64,000 nucleotides of DNA from Vescimonas coprocola (GCF_018408575.1 NZ_AP023418.1:620001-684000); one strand, 5' to 3'; counted from the stretch's first letter, positions 50,481-59,373 are shown. Numbers and translations are program-made. The notes: generated by a model from the letters alone, not told the origin.

Positions 50481-50543
50481 TGGGAGCGGCCACGGATGGA
50501 GCCGCAGGAAGAACACAACGAAGCGGAGAAAGGAAAGAGGAAT

Positions 50544-51767
50544 ATGGAGAAACTGTTCGATCTGCAGGTGTTTGCACAGGAGAACACCCAGACCACCGGC
50601 GGACTGTCCGCCGAGATGAAAACCTATTACGGCATGGAGCTGTTGGATAACGCCAAGCCCCAGCTGGTACACAACCAGTTCGCCGCCACCAAGCCCCTGC
50701 CTACCGGCGGCGGCAAGACGGTGGAATGGCGCAAGTTCGGCTCCTTCGACAAGGCGCTGACCCCGCTGACGGAGGGCGTGACCCCGGACGGCAGCGGCAT
50801 CTCCGTCAGCTACATCACCAAGGAGCTGGCTCAGTACGGTGACTACACCACGGTGTCGGATATGCTGGATCTGACAGCCATCGACGATGTGGTGCTGGAG
50901 ATCACCGATCGGCACGGCGCCAACATGGGGCTGACGCTGGATACCGTGACCCGCAATGAGATCCAGCAGGGTAAGCAGGTGCTGTATGCTCCGGCCATCG
51001 GCGCAGACGGCAGCAAGACGGAGGTCACTGCCCGTGGCGCTCTGACGGCGGCGTGCCGCCTGACCAGCGAGATGGTGGCCAAGGCCGCTACCCAGCTGAA
51101 GAAGATGAACGCACCTACCTTCGACGGCAAGTATGTGTGCATTCTGCACCCCAGTGTGGCCTTCGATCTGCGGCAGGACGAGGCGTGGATCGCCGCACAT
51201 CAGTATGCCGCTGCCACGGAGCTGTTCTCCGGCGAGATCGGTGAGCTGCACGGAGTGCGTTTTGTGGAGACCACGGAGGCAAAAATCTTCCGGGGCGAGG
51301 ATCTGGCACAGAACGGCCGCACCTTGCTGGTCAACGGCAAGGTGGAGAATAACGCCGTGGTGGCCTTTGACGGCGGCACCGTGGCGGCGGGCGCTCTGGC
51401 GGGCCGGTATGTGCTGCTGGGCGGTGAGCGCCGCCGTGTGGTCAGCAACACCGGCAGCAGCATGACGCTGGACAGCGCCGTGACCGCCGCCGACAACGCC
51501 GTCATCTATCCCGGCGAGGGCGGCGCCGAGGGCTGTGCCGTATACGGCTGCCTGTTCGTAGGAAAGGGCGCCTACGGCGTGGTGGATCTCAACGATGGCA
51601 CGGAGGTCATCGTGAAGCCCCGTGGCTCCTCCGGCACTGCCGATCCGCTGGATCAGCGCTCCAGCGTGGGCTGGAAGGGCGTTCACGCCGCTGCGATCCT
51701 GTACGACGAGTACATCGTGCGGGTGGAGTGCGGCTCCTCCTACTCCGGGCAGGACAAGGCCAACTAA
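50544..51767 (+). CDS. N4-gp56 family major capsid protein
   Basis: The 407-residue protein shows GGKTVEWRKFGSFDKALTPL, the block YTTVSDMLDLTAIDDVVLEI, and GLTLDTVTRNEIQQGKQVLY, typical of N4-gp56-type capsids. An HK97-fold shell protein is expected. Its N-terminus MEKLFDLQVFAQENTQ has Q8-V9-F10-A11, like the Prp site in L27. A middle region (KTEVTARGALTAACRLTSEM) fits the fold. The upstream ATG at 50496 would put 16 residues ahead of the motif; AAAGAGG favours 50544. Confidence 0.9.
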   Translation: MEKLFDLQVFAQENTQTTGGLSAEMKTYYGMELLDNAKPQLVHNQFAATKPLPTGGGKTVEWRKFGSFDKALTPLTEGVTPDGSGISVSYITKELAQYGDYTTVSDMLDLTAIDDVVLEITDRHGANMGLTLDTVTRNEIQQGKQVLYAPAIGADGSKTEVTARGALTAACRLTSEMVAKAATQLKKMNAPTFDGKYVCILHPSVAFDLRQDEAWIAAHQYAAATELFSGEIGELHGVRFVETTEAKIFRGEDLAQNGRTLLVNGKVENNAVVAFDGGTVAAGALAGRYVLLGGERRRVVSNTGSSMTLDSAVTAADNAVIYPGEGGAEGCAVYGCLFVGKGAYGVVDLNDGTEVIVKPRGSSGTADPLDQRSSVGWKGVHAAAILYDEYIVRVECGSSYSGQDKAN

Positions 51768-51785
51768 AGAGAAGCGGAAAACAGA

Positions 51786-51811
51786 GGGTGCGGGCGGTAT
51801 CGCCCGCACCC
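51786..51811 (+). other. GC-rich hairpin after capsid gene
   Basis: Stem GGGTGCGGGCG / CGCCCGCACCC has a 4-nt loop and no T tract. It may protect the capsid mRNA end or slow transcription. Confidence 0.6.
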
Positions 51812-51834
51812 GGCGGACGGAAAGGAGCAGGCAG

Positions 51835-52038
51835 ATGCAGGAGAAAATGAAAACGGTGCTCATCCCCAGAGGACGGAAGAACGAGGAGAATTTCGTGCTG
51901 GTATCGGTGAATGGGCGGAACTTCAAGATCATGAAGGGCGTGGAGGTACAGGTGCCGGAGTTTGTGGCGCAGGTGCTGGAGAACGCCCGGATGATGGAGG
52001 ACGATGCCCGCAGCTATGTAGACCGCATGGCCAACTGA
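51835..52038 (+). CDS. Small phage head-associated protein
   Basis: The 67-residue protein, KTVLIPRGRKNEENFVLVSV then GVEVQVPEFVAQVLENARMM, has no obvious family. Its position right after the capsid suggests a head decoration or head-fibre component. Start ATG follows AAAGGAG. Confidence 0.65.
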   Translation: MQEKMKTVLIPRGRKNEENFVLVSVNGRNFKIMKGVEVQVPEFVAQVLENARMMEDDARSYVDRMAN

Positions 52039-52056
52039 ACGGAAGGGGGAGAGAGA

Positions 52057-52431
52057 ATGGCGACGGTCAAGCAGGTGCTGGAGCAGGTGGACGCCATGCT
52101 CCCCAACCAGTACACCACGGCGGAGAAGCGGCGGTGGCTTCTGCAGGCGGAGGGCTTCGTAGTGCGGGAGGTGCATCAGCCCCACGCAGGCGGAGAGGAG
52201 ACAGAGGTGCCGCCGGAGGACGCCGGGGAGGACACGGTGCTGCTGGTGCAGCCGCCCTATGACGAGCTGTACCGCCACTATGTGGAGGCACAGATCCACT
52301 ACGCCAACGGGGAGATGGAGCGGTACAACAATGCCTGTGCCGCTTGGAACAACGCCCTGCTGACATACCGGGACTTCTGGTGCCGCAGTCATATGCCCCG
52401 GCAGGGGGTGAAGGCGCTGCGGCTGATGTGA
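52057..52431 (+). CDS. Probable head-tail connector protein
   Basis: The 124-residue helical protein contains QVDAMLPNQYTTAEKRRWLL and YDELYRHYVEAQIHYANGEM. It resembles gp6-like connector subunits in size, helical content and position after the capsid genes. The assignment is by synteny. Confidence 0.6.
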   Translation: MATVKQVLEQVDAMLPNQYTTAEKRRWLLQAEGFVVREVHQPHAGGEETEVPPEDAGEDTVLLVQPPYDELYRHYVEAQIHYANGEMERYNNACAAWNNALLTYRDFWCRSHMPRQGVKALRLM

Positions 52432-52441
52432 GGGGGATGGG

Positions 52442-54160
52442 ATGTTTTTTCAGAAAATGAGCGTGCCGGTGCAGAGCACGGTGACGGTCAGCAGCTTTTT
52501 AGGGCTGGATCGGCGGGCCAGAGGGGAGCTGGGCTCCTTCCGGGAGATGGAGAACCTCACCTCCGACGGCTATCCCACCCTGACGGTGCGGCCCCGGCGT
52601 GGTCTTGCAGGGCGGGTGGAGTCCCCCGGCGGCATAGCCGCCAAGGATGCTTTGATCTGGGTGGACGGGCACACCCTGTATATCGGCGGCGTGGCCACAG
52701 AGTTGGTGCTGACGGAGGGAAGCAAGCAGCTCATTAGCATGGGCAGCTGGCTTATCGTGTGGCCGGACAAGAAGTACATCAACACCGGCGACCTCAGCCG
52801 GTACGGCAGTTTGGAGAATCGGGTGCAGACGCAGGGACAGGTGACGCTGTCTCTCTGCGGGGCCAAGGGGGCGGCGCTGGGGGACTATCTGGTCTCGGAG
52901 GAGCCGCCGGCGGACCCGGCGGGAGGGTGCCTGTGGCTAGACACCGCCGGAGAACTGCCGGTGCTGCGGCAGTACGGTGAGAGTGGCTGGAGCATCCGGG
53001 AGGATACCTATGTAAAAATAGCGGCAGGCGGCATCGGCGTGGGCTTCACCGCCGGGGACGGCGTGGTCATCGAGGGGTGCCGTGAGGAGAGCATCAACGG
53101 CAGCCATGTGCTGGAGGCGGCGGAGGACGGCGCTCTGGTGGTGCCGGGGATGATCGCCAGTCAGGCGACCCAGACGGAGACGTTGACGGTGCGGCGCAGC
53201 GTGCCGGAGATGGACTTCGTTATCGAGAGCGGCAACCGGCTGTGGGGGTGCAAGTACGGTGTGGTGGACGGAAAGGCCGTCAATGAGATCTATGCCAGTA
53301 AGCTGGGGGATTTCAAGAATTGGAACTGCTACGCCGGGCGCAGCACCGACAGCTATGCAGCCACCCGTGGCTCCGACGGCCCCTTCACCGGGGCGGCGGA
53401 CTATCTGGGCAGTCCTCTGTTTTTCAAGGAGGACTGCGTCGAGCGGGTATATCCCAGTGCGGCGGGAGCGCACCAGATCGTGACGGTGCGGTGTCCCGGC
53501 GTCAGGAAGGGCAGCGGACGGAGCCTTCAGACGGTGGAGGGCGTGCTGTACTACCACGGCTGCGGCGGCGTATATGCCTTTGACGGCAGTATGCCCCAGC
53601 GGGTATCCCAAGCGCTGGGGGAGGATGAGTATCACGGCGCTGTGGCCGGAGGCGCAGACGGGAAGTACTATCTCTCGGTGCTGGACGCCGAAAATCAGCC
53701 GCAGCTGTTGGTATACGATGTGCGGCAGGGGTTGTGGCACCGGGAGGACGACCTGCGGGCGGTGGGCTTCGCCGTCAGCGGCGGCGTGCTGTACGCCATG
53801 ACCGGGGCGGGGGACATTCTCGCCTTAAAGGGCGGCGGCACAGTGCAGGAAGAGCCTGTTGTATGGTGGGCGGAGACCGGCGATCTGGGACTGGATTCCG
53901 GCGAGGGAAAGTACCTGGTGCGTCTGTCTCTGCGGCTGCGGCCGGAGGAGGGCGGCGCTGTCCGGGTAGCGGTGAGCTATGACGAGGGGGAGACGTGGCA
54001 GGAGCAGGGCGGCGTCACCGGCAGCGGGCGGCTGCGGGACTGCGTGCTCCATGTGCGGCCCCGGAGGTGCCGGAGACTGCGGCTGCGGCTCTATGGCGTG
54101 GGCGGCTGCCGGGTATACAGCCTGACGGCGGTGTATGAGAAGGGAAGTGACGGCCCGTGA
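52442..54160 (+). CDS. Phage stopper/tail beta-rich protein
   Basis: The 572-residue beta-rich protein begins SVPVQSTVTVSSFLGLDRRA and has repeated GxxY/W blades such as GVLYYHGCGGVYAFDGSM. This suggests a beta-propeller. The position after the connector fits a podovirus neck or tail-nozzle-like component. No exact family is recognised. The last codon overlaps the GTG of the next gene. Confidence 0.6.
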   Translation: MFFQKMSVPVQSTVTVSSFLGLDRRARGELGSFREMENLTSDGYPTLTVRPRRGLAGRVESPGGIAAKDALIWVDGHTLYIGGVATELVLTEGSKQLISMGSWLIVWPDKKYINTGDLSRYGSLENRVQTQGQVTLSLCGAKGAALGDYLVSEEPPADPAGGCLWLDTAGELPVLRQYGESGWSIREDTYVKIAAGGIGVGFTAGDGVVIEGCREESINGSHVLEAAEDGALVVPGMIASQATQTETLTVRRSVPEMDFVIESGNRLWGCKYGVVDGKAVNEIYASKLGDFKNWNCYAGRSTDSYAATRGSDGPFTGAADYLGSPLFFKEDCVERVYPSAAGAHQIVTVRCPGVRKGSGRSLQTVEGVLYYHGCGGVYAFDGSMPQRVSQALGEDEYHGAVAGGADGKYYLSVLDAENQPQLLVYDVRQGLWHREDDLRAVGFAVSGGVLYAMTGAGDILALKGGGTVQEEPVVWWAETGDLGLDSGEGKYLVRLSLRLRPEEGGAVRVAVSYDEGETWQEQGGVTGSGRLRDCVLHVRPRRCRRLRLRLYGVGGCRVYSLTAVYEKGSDGP

Positions 54161-54882
54161 GCACACTGATGATGCCGCCCAGCCCTCAGGGGACGGTGCA
54201 GGAGCAGCTGGTGCGGCAGTATTCGTACCTGTTTCAGATGGCCCAGCAGCTGAATGTGGCGCTGGGACAGCTGGAGAGCGGCGGGACTGCCGCACCCTCC
54301 GGCGGCACTGCGGCCCCGGCGGCGCGGGAGCAGCAGTATCAGACTCTGAAGAGTATGATCGTCAAGACGGCGGACACGGTGCAGAGGCGTATGGATCAGC
54401 TTTCGGCCAAGCTGACGGGAGAGTATGTGGCGGCGTCGGAGTTCGGTACCTATGTGGAGCGGCTCAATGCGTATCTGGAGGCGAATCCGGAGGCGCTGAC
54501 CCAGTATTACAGCTTTTTTGCCGACCTGCAGGCCAGCACGGAGACGGTGTCCGCCGCCTTTGAGCAGTACCGGGTGGAGACAGAAGGATACATCCGGACG
54601 GGCATCGTGTGCTACGACGGGGCGGTGCCGCAGTATGGCGTGGCGGTGGGGCAGAACCTCACCTGCCGGGAGGTGGACGGAGAGACGGTGGTGGAGCAGA
54701 ACGACTTCCGGGCCACCTTCACTGCCAGCAAGCTGTCCTTCTGGCAGGATGCCAGCGAGGTGGCATATGTGTCCAACAACCGGCTGTATATCACCAACAT
54801 CACGGTGCTGGAGGGTATGAGCATCGGGGAGTGGGAGATCTCGTCAGAGAACGGACTGGTGATCCGGTGGATGGGAGGTTGA
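54157..54882 (+). CDS. Phage structural protein (fibre/tail associated)
   Basis: The 241-residue protein has an N-terminal coiled-coil-like part (QQYQTLKSMIVKTADTVQRR) and a beta-rich C-terminal part (NNRLYITNITVLEGMSIGEW). A Ser/Gly/Ala-rich linker occurs at residues 42-55. GTG 54157 overlaps the previous stop; ATG 54169 is an alternative start. The layout suggests a fibre adaptor or chaperone-like component. Confidence 0.6.
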   Translation: MSTLMMPPSPQGTVQEQLVRQYSYLFQMAQQLNVALGQLESGGTAAPSGGTAAPAAREQQYQTLKSMIVKTADTVQRRMDQLSAKLTGEYVAASEFGTYVERLNAYLEANPEALTQYYSFFADLQASTETVSAAFEQYRVETEGYIRTGIVCYDGAVPQYGVAVGQNLTCREVDGETVVEQNDFRATFTASKLSFWQDASEVAYVSNNRLYITNITVLEGMSIGEWEISSENGLVIRWMGG

Positions 54883-54886
54883 GGAA

Positions 54887-56698
54887 ATGGCCAGTATTTA
54901 CGGAGGGGCCTCCGGCAACGGCTGGAAGCTGAGGCTGGACTATACGGTGACGCAGGATCGGGCGGCCAACACATCCAGTCTGAGGCTGCGGCTGTATCTG
55001 TACGCCAACACCACGGGGTCATACAATCTGGAGAAGGACTCGGCGTACTACGTTTTGCAGGGACAGAAGGTCTATCAGACGTATCAGTACACGGCGCCGG
55101 GATGGTATCTGTTGGGAGAACGGACGGTGACGGTGCGCCATGGGGCGGACGGAAACGGCTCGGTGCAGCTGGGCGGTCAGTGGGTGTCGGATGTGGAATC
55201 CAGCTGGACCCCGGCCAGCCTGTCGGTGTCGGCGGCGGTAGCGCTGCCCCGTATCCTGCGGCCCTCGGTGCTGCGGGCGGCGGAACTGACGCTGGGGCAG
55301 GCGTGTGTGCTGTCCATTCGTGCAGAGGAGGAGCGGTACACCCATCGGGTGACGTATGCGCTGGGGAGCGCCAGCGGCACGGTGGTGCAGGAGACGGCGC
55401 AGCGGGAGCTGACGTGGACTCCGCCGCTGGAGCTGGCCCGGCAGCTGCCTCAGTCTGTGGCGGGGACCATGCGTTTGACGGTGACCACCTATGACGGCGA
55501 CACCACCATGGGAAGCAGCGTCACGGAGTGCAGGGTCTATGTGCCGGATACGGTGCGGCCCACGGCGGCGCTGACGGTAACGCCGGTGAACGACAATGCC
55601 GTGCTGGAGCAGTGGGGCGTGTTTGTCAAGGGAATGACCCGGCTGAGGTGGCAGGTGACGGCGCAGGGAGCCTATGGGGCCTCCATCGACGGGTGCAGCG
55701 TCAGCTGCGGCGGTGTAGGCGGCAGCGGTCTGAACGGTGTGTCTGCTGGGGCGGTGTCGGTGAGCGGCGAGGTGACGGCTGCGGCCGCAGTGAAGGACAG
55801 TCGGGGGCGCAGCGTCTCTGTAGAAGCAGAGGCGGTGACAATATACGATTACAGCGGCCCCACCATGACCCGGCCGGCGGTATGCCGGTGCGATGCCGAC
55901 GGCACGGCGTGCAGCGACGGCGGCTATGTGAAGGTGAAGTGTGGGACGCAGTGCTCCGACGTGGGCGGACGGAATCAGGTGAGCCTGCGGGTGCGCTCCC
56001 GGCGTCCCGGCGGGGAGTTCGGCGGCTATACGGCGCTGGAGAGCGGCGTGGAGAAGGTGCTGCCGGGATTTTCTCCGCTGCTGTCGTATGAACTGGAGCT
56101 CTCGGCGGAGGACTTGCCGGGGAGCCGGAGAACGGTGGTGTGCGCCATTCCCACGGCGGCGGCTGCGGTGCATCTGGCCTCCGGCGGCACGGCGGTAGGC
56201 GTGGGGAAGTATGCCGAGCACGACCGGGCGGTGGAGGTGAACCCGGAGTGGGAGGTCTATGTGAAGGGTAAGGCCCTGTGGGAACTGATCTATCCTGTGG
56301 GGAGCCTGTATCTGTCGGCGGCGGATACCGATCCGGGGGTGCTGTTTGGCGGAACGTGGGAGCGCATCCGGGACAGGTTCCTGCTGGCGGCAGGCACTGC
56401 GTATGGTGCAGGGACCACCGGCGGTGAGGCGGTCCACACGCTGACGGAGAATGAACTGCCCGCCCATGCCCACAACCCGGCCAACGAGGCGGGGTACTAC
56501 GGCTTTATCACCAACAGCCAGAAGGTCTTTGCCGTGGGGGATATGGGCGTGCAGAGTGGCAGCGGCCGGTACTATCCCTATGCCCCGGCGGCCTTTGATA
56601 TCAGCCGCAATACCAAAACGGGCAGCGTGGGCGGCGGGAAGGCCCACAACAATATGCCGCCGTATCTGGCGGTGTACGTCTGGCAACGGACGGCATGA
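54887..56698 (+). CDS. Tail fibre/receptor-binding protein (DUF859-like, collar-type end)
   Basis: The 603-residue protein has an N-terminal DUF859-like part (NGWKLRLDYTVTQDRAANTS), and Ig-like segments follow. The end is PVGSLYLSAADTDPGVLFGG, TWERIRDRFLLAAGTAYGAG and HNNMPPYLAVYVWQRT. This final block is the tail-collar-like module found at the ends of fibres. It is the best candidate for host recognition in the cassette. Follows the previous gene by 4 nt. Confidence 0.8.
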   Translation: MASIYGGASGNGWKLRLDYTVTQDRAANTSSLRLRLYLYANTTGSYNLEKDSAYYVLQGQKVYQTYQYTAPGWYLLGERTVTVRHGADGNGSVQLGGQWVSDVESSWTPASLSVSAAVALPRILRPSVLRAAELTLGQACVLSIRAEEERYTHRVTYALGSASGTVVQETAQRELTWTPPLELARQLPQSVAGTMRLTVTTYDGDTTMGSSVTECRVYVPDTVRPTAALTVTPVNDNAVLEQWGVFVKGMTRLRWQVTAQGAYGASIDGCSVSCGGVGGSGLNGVSAGAVSVSGEVTAAAAVKDSRGRSVSVEAEAVTIYDYSGPTMTRPAVCRCDADGTACSDGGYVKVKCGTQCSDVGGRNQVSLRVRSRRPGGEFGGYTALESGVEKVLPGFSPLLSYELELSAEDLPGSRRTVVCAIPTAAAAVHLASGGTAVGVGKYAEHDRAVEVNPEWEVYVKGKALWELIYPVGSLYLSAADTDPGVLFGGTWERIRDRFLLAAGTAYGAGTTGGEAVHTLTENELPAHAHNPANEAGYYGFITNSQKVFAVGDMGVQSGSGRYYPYAPAAFDISRNTKTGSVGGGKAHNNMPPYLAVYVWQRTA

Positions 56699-56713
56699 AA
56701 AGGAGGAAGAAAG

Positions 56714-57826
56714 ATGGCATCCAATTATCCTACCGTCTACTACGGCTCCTACGGAGAGACGGTGAAGCAGCTGCAGCAGGCATTGAACCAGGTGGGCTAT
56801 TCGCTGGACGTGGACGGCGGCTTTGGGGAAAAGACCCGTGCGGCGGTGCTGGACTATCAGCGCAAGAATGGTCTGCGGGTGGACGGCGTGGCGGGCAGCG
56901 AGACCATGGGGAGCCTGTTGGCACGGCTGACCCCGGCTACCTCAGGCCCCAGCACCAGCGGTCAGGTGCTCTCCGGCGTGTCGGATGAGACTATGAGCCG
57001 GATGCGGCAGCTGGAGAAGGGATATACCCCATCCGATGAGGTGACGGCGGCCCGTGCTCTGTGGGAGAGCCTGCAGGGGCAGAAGCCGGGGGAATATGAG
57101 TCCCGGTTCCAGCAGCAGCTGGCGGCGCTGTACGACCAGATCAGCTCCCGCAAGCCCTATGCCTACGACCCGGAGCAGGACGCCGACTATCAGCGCTATG
57201 CACGGCTCTATCAGAGGCAGGGGCAGGCGGCCATGGAGGATACCATGGGGCAGGCGGCGGCGCTGTCCGGCGGGTATGGTTCCAGCTATGCCCAGCAGAC
57301 GGGGCAGCAGGCATACAGCCAGTATCTGTCGGAGCTGTCGGCCCTGATCCCGGAGCTGGAGAAGCAGGCTCGCAGCCGCTATGAGCAGCAGGGACAGGCC
57401 CTGATGGACCGGTACGGCCTGCTGCAGCAGGCGGAGCAGGTGGATTACAGCCGCTGGCAGGATCAGCTGAAGGCGTGGCAGTCCGACAGCGACCGGGCGT
57501 ATGAGTACTATAACAGCGTGGGGAAGGAGGACCGGGATCTGTACAGCACCATGCTGAAGTACTATGCCGGCAAGGCGGCGGACGAACAGAAGGCCGCTGA
57601 TGGGGTGCGGTACGGCAGCGGCCGGACGGTGGAGGGGGAGAAGCCCCAGTCCCTCAGCTCCACTGCCAGCGACAGTCTGGAGCGGGCCATGGGTAACTAT
57701 CTCAAGGCCGGGGATACCCGCAGCGCACAGAACCTTATTACCCTGTACAAGGAGCGGATGACGCCCACCCAGAAGAAGCGCTTTTCGGCGCTGTTTGACA
57801 AGTACGGCGCAGCCATCGGCTGGTAA
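56714..57826 (+). CDS. Peptidoglycan-binding domain, virion internal-like protein
   Basis: The 370-residue protein has an N-terminal PG_binding_1 module (GSYGETVKQLQQALNQVGYS, then VDGVAGSETMGSLLARL; residues about 12-74). A long Gln/Ala-rich helical part follows (QQTGQQAYSQYLSELSALIP). No lytic domain is recognised. Podovirus ejection or internal proteins can combine such modules. AAGGAGG precedes the ATG by about 9 nt. Confidence 0.65.
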   Translation: MASNYPTVYYGSYGETVKQLQQALNQVGYSLDVDGGFGEKTRAAVLDYQRKNGLRVDGVAGSETMGSLLARLTPATSGPSTSGQVLSGVSDETMSRMRQLEKGYTPSDEVTAARALWESLQGQKPGEYESRFQQQLAALYDQISSRKPYAYDPEQDADYQRYARLYQRQGQAAMEDTMGQAAALSGGYGSSYAQQTGQQAYSQYLSELSALIPELEKQARSRYEQQGQALMDRYGLLQQAEQVDYSRWQDQLKAWQSDSDRAYEYYNSVGKEDRDLYSTMLKYYAGKAADEQKAADGVRYGSGRTVEGEKPQSLSSTASDSLERAMGNYLKAGDTRSAQNLITLYKERMTPTQKKRFSALFDKYGAAIGW

Positions 57827-57830
57827 GGAC

Positions 57831-57859
57831 TTGCCAAAGGGCGGCGGGGCGGGTACAAT
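57831..57859 (+). promoter_or_regulatory. Promoter of transglutaminase-like gene
   Basis: TTGCCA (57831-57836), 17 nt, TACAAT (57854-57859), about 34 nt before the start codon. It shows the next gene is transcribed apart from the phage cassette. Confidence 0.7.
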
Positions 57860-57892
57860 AGAGCCTGACTTGTAAGGGGAGGGCGCTGAGGA

Positions 57893-58900
57893 ATGGCGGG
57901 ATACTACTACGGACAGCTGAGCAAGGAGAAAAAGGCGGTCTATGATATGCTGGCGGCGGGGTGCGATGCGCTGGCGGCGGTGATCCGGGTGCCGGATCTG
58001 GGGACGGAGGTGCTGTCGGACATCTATCTGCGGATGAAGCTGGATCTGCCGCTGCTGTTTTTTGTGACGGGATTTCACTACCGAAAGATGCCGGGGGCGG
58101 ATCATGTGGAGGTGCTGCCGGACTATCTGTTCGACCGGGGAAAGGTGAAGATGCACCGGCAGGCGGTGACGGCCCGGCTGGAGCGGCTGGCCCGGCCCCT
58201 GAAGGGAAAGAGTGACCGGGAGAAGGAGCTGGCCATCCACGATTTCATTCTGGAGAACGTCACCTATGACAAGCTGAAAAAGTCCTATTCTCACGAAATC
58301 ATCGGGCCGCTGACCCAAGGGGTGGGGGTGTGTGAGGGCATCGCCAAGACGGTGAAGGCCCTGTGCGACGCTGTGGGGCTTCCCTGTATCGTGGCGCTCA
58401 GCGAGGCGGCACCGGAGATCGGCGTGCGATACCGGCACACATGGAACGTGGTGACGGTGGAGGGGCAGCGGTATCATATGGACGCCACCTTTGATAACTC
58501 CCTCCAGCGGGGGATGAAGCGGTACGACTACTTCAATCTGGACGACCGGCATATCTTCCGGGACCATCAGAAGCTGGTGCTGCCGCTGCCGGAGTGCAGC
58601 GGAGACAAGGGGTACTTCTACCGGTCGCTGTCCTTCACCAAGACGGAGGATGTGGAGAAGCGGGTGCGGCAGGCCCTGCGGAAGAAGCAGGAGCACTTCG
58701 TGTTCCACTGGCGTGGCGGCGGGCTGAATCAGGAGATCCTGAGGCAGCTGCTGGAGAAGTGCGCCGGTGCGGCGGCAGAGCGGGGCAAGACCGTGGGCTG
58801 CTCCCTGAACCGGGCGCAGGCGGTGATCCAGCTGGATTTCTCCGACGCCCCGGCGGGAGAGGTGCTGGTGGAGGAGCCGGACGAGGGACAGAAGCTGTGA
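57893..58900 (+). CDS. Transglutaminase-like domain protein
   Basis: The 335-residue protein has the papain-like transglutaminase core: C147 in GVGVCEGIAKTVKALC, H182 in RHTWNVV and Asp in YHMDATFDN. It has no signal peptide, so it is likely cytosolic. The N-terminal 100 residues carry a helical extension of unknown role. Such proteins may be proteases or amidases rather than cross-linkers. It has its own promoter and terminator. Confidence 0.82.
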   Translation: MAGYYYGQLSKEKKAVYDMLAAGCDALAAVIRVPDLGTEVLSDIYLRMKLDLPLLFFVTGFHYRKMPGADHVEVLPDYLFDRGKVKMHRQAVTARLERLARPLKGKSDREKELAIHDFILENVTYDKLKKSYSHEIIGPLTQGVGVCEGIAKTVKALCDAVGLPCIVALSEAAPEIGVRYRHTWNVVTVEGQRYHMDATFDNSLQRGMKRYDYFNLDDRHIFRDHQKLVLPLPECSGDKGYFYRSLSFTKTEDVEKRVRQALRKKQEHFVFHWRGGGLNQEILRQLLEKCAGAAAERGKTVGCSLNRAQAVIQLDFSDAPAGEVLVEEPDEGQKL

Positions 58901-58933
58901 ATGGGTAAGGATTTCAGGCTCTTGAAGGGGTGA

Positions 58934-58967
58934 GAGGTGCAAAACCGGGGGTTTTGCGCCTCTTTTT
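58934..58967 (+). terminator. Terminator after transglutaminase-like gene
   Basis: Stem GAGGTGCAAAAC pairs with GTTTTGCGCCTC and is followed by T5. Confidence 0.85.
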
Positions 58968-58968
58968 G

Positions 58969-59010
58969 TTGCACTCAACCGTTGGTTGAATTATAATATC
59001 CGTAATTCAA
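58969..59010 (+). promoter_or_regulatory. Promoter and operator-like repeats before Xre gene
   Basis: TTGCAC (58969-58974), 17 nt, TATAAT (58992-58997). Between them lies the inverted repeat TCAACCGTTGGTTGA (58975-58989). A second one, TTGAATTA...TAATTCAA (about 58986-59010), spans the -10. They suggest autoregulation by the Xre protein that follows. Confidence 0.65.
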
Positions 59011-59081
59011 CTACGCCGTTATTGCCATTTTAGACGGTTTTTTATATGCTGAGAGCACAAAATGAAAGGAGCGAACACACG

Positions 59082-59219
59082 ATGAGTGAGAATTTGTTGG
59101 CAGGCCGCATCGCACAGCTGCGGAAAGAGGCGGGCATGACCCAGGAACAGCTGGGCAATGCCCTGGGACTGACGTATCAGTCGGTGAGCAAGTGGGAGAA
59201 TGGGGGTTCACTTAGATAA
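59082..59219 (+). pseudogene. Xre-family regulator truncated after HTH
   Basis: The 45-residue frame reads GRIAQLRKEAGMTQEQLGNA and TYQSVSKWENG, a full Xre HTH. It then ends in six unrelated codons and TAA. The sequence after about 59204 belongs to the incoming resistance element, so the gene was split by insertion. The rest of the gene should lie beyond the element's other end, outside the window. The remaining HTH might still bind its operator. Confidence 0.8.
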
Positions 59220-59280
59220 AGATACCACATCAATCCCACGCTGACTTTTGCTCAACCGATACAGCCGGAGGGCTGGATAA

Positions 59281-59330
59281 CAAGAAAAGGCGGTATGCGC
59301 CCCGTGGAGGGGTAGCGTACCGCCTTTTCT
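59281..59330. terminator. Long terminator-like hairpin
   Basis: AAGAAAAGGCGGTA pairs with TACCGCCTTTTCTT (extended with GCGCCCC / GGGG pairs). T-rich ends occur on both strands. Located 60 nt after the truncated Xre frame. Confidence 0.7.
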
Positions 59331-59373
59331 TGTGGGGGTTTCCAAAGGGGGCAACGCCCCCATTTGGCACACG

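Larger units (their letters stand above)
45820..57826 (+). mobile_element. Podovirus-like virion gene cassette
   Basis: A run of closely spaced plus-strand genes encodes terminase, portal, Prp-like protease, scaffold, N4-gp56 capsid, connector, tail and fibre proteins and a peptidoglycan-binding protein. No integrase, repressor, replication or recognisable lysis gene is seen within it. Its GC content and codon use resemble the surrounding chromosome. It may be a defective prophage or a domesticated gene set. No attachment repeats were recognised at its ends. Confidence 0.8.

Noticed and set aside
47584-51932. Two long minus-strand frames opposite portal, scaffold and capsid genes
   Set aside because: They are antisense shadows of GC-rich coding sequence, without ribosome sites or domain motifs.
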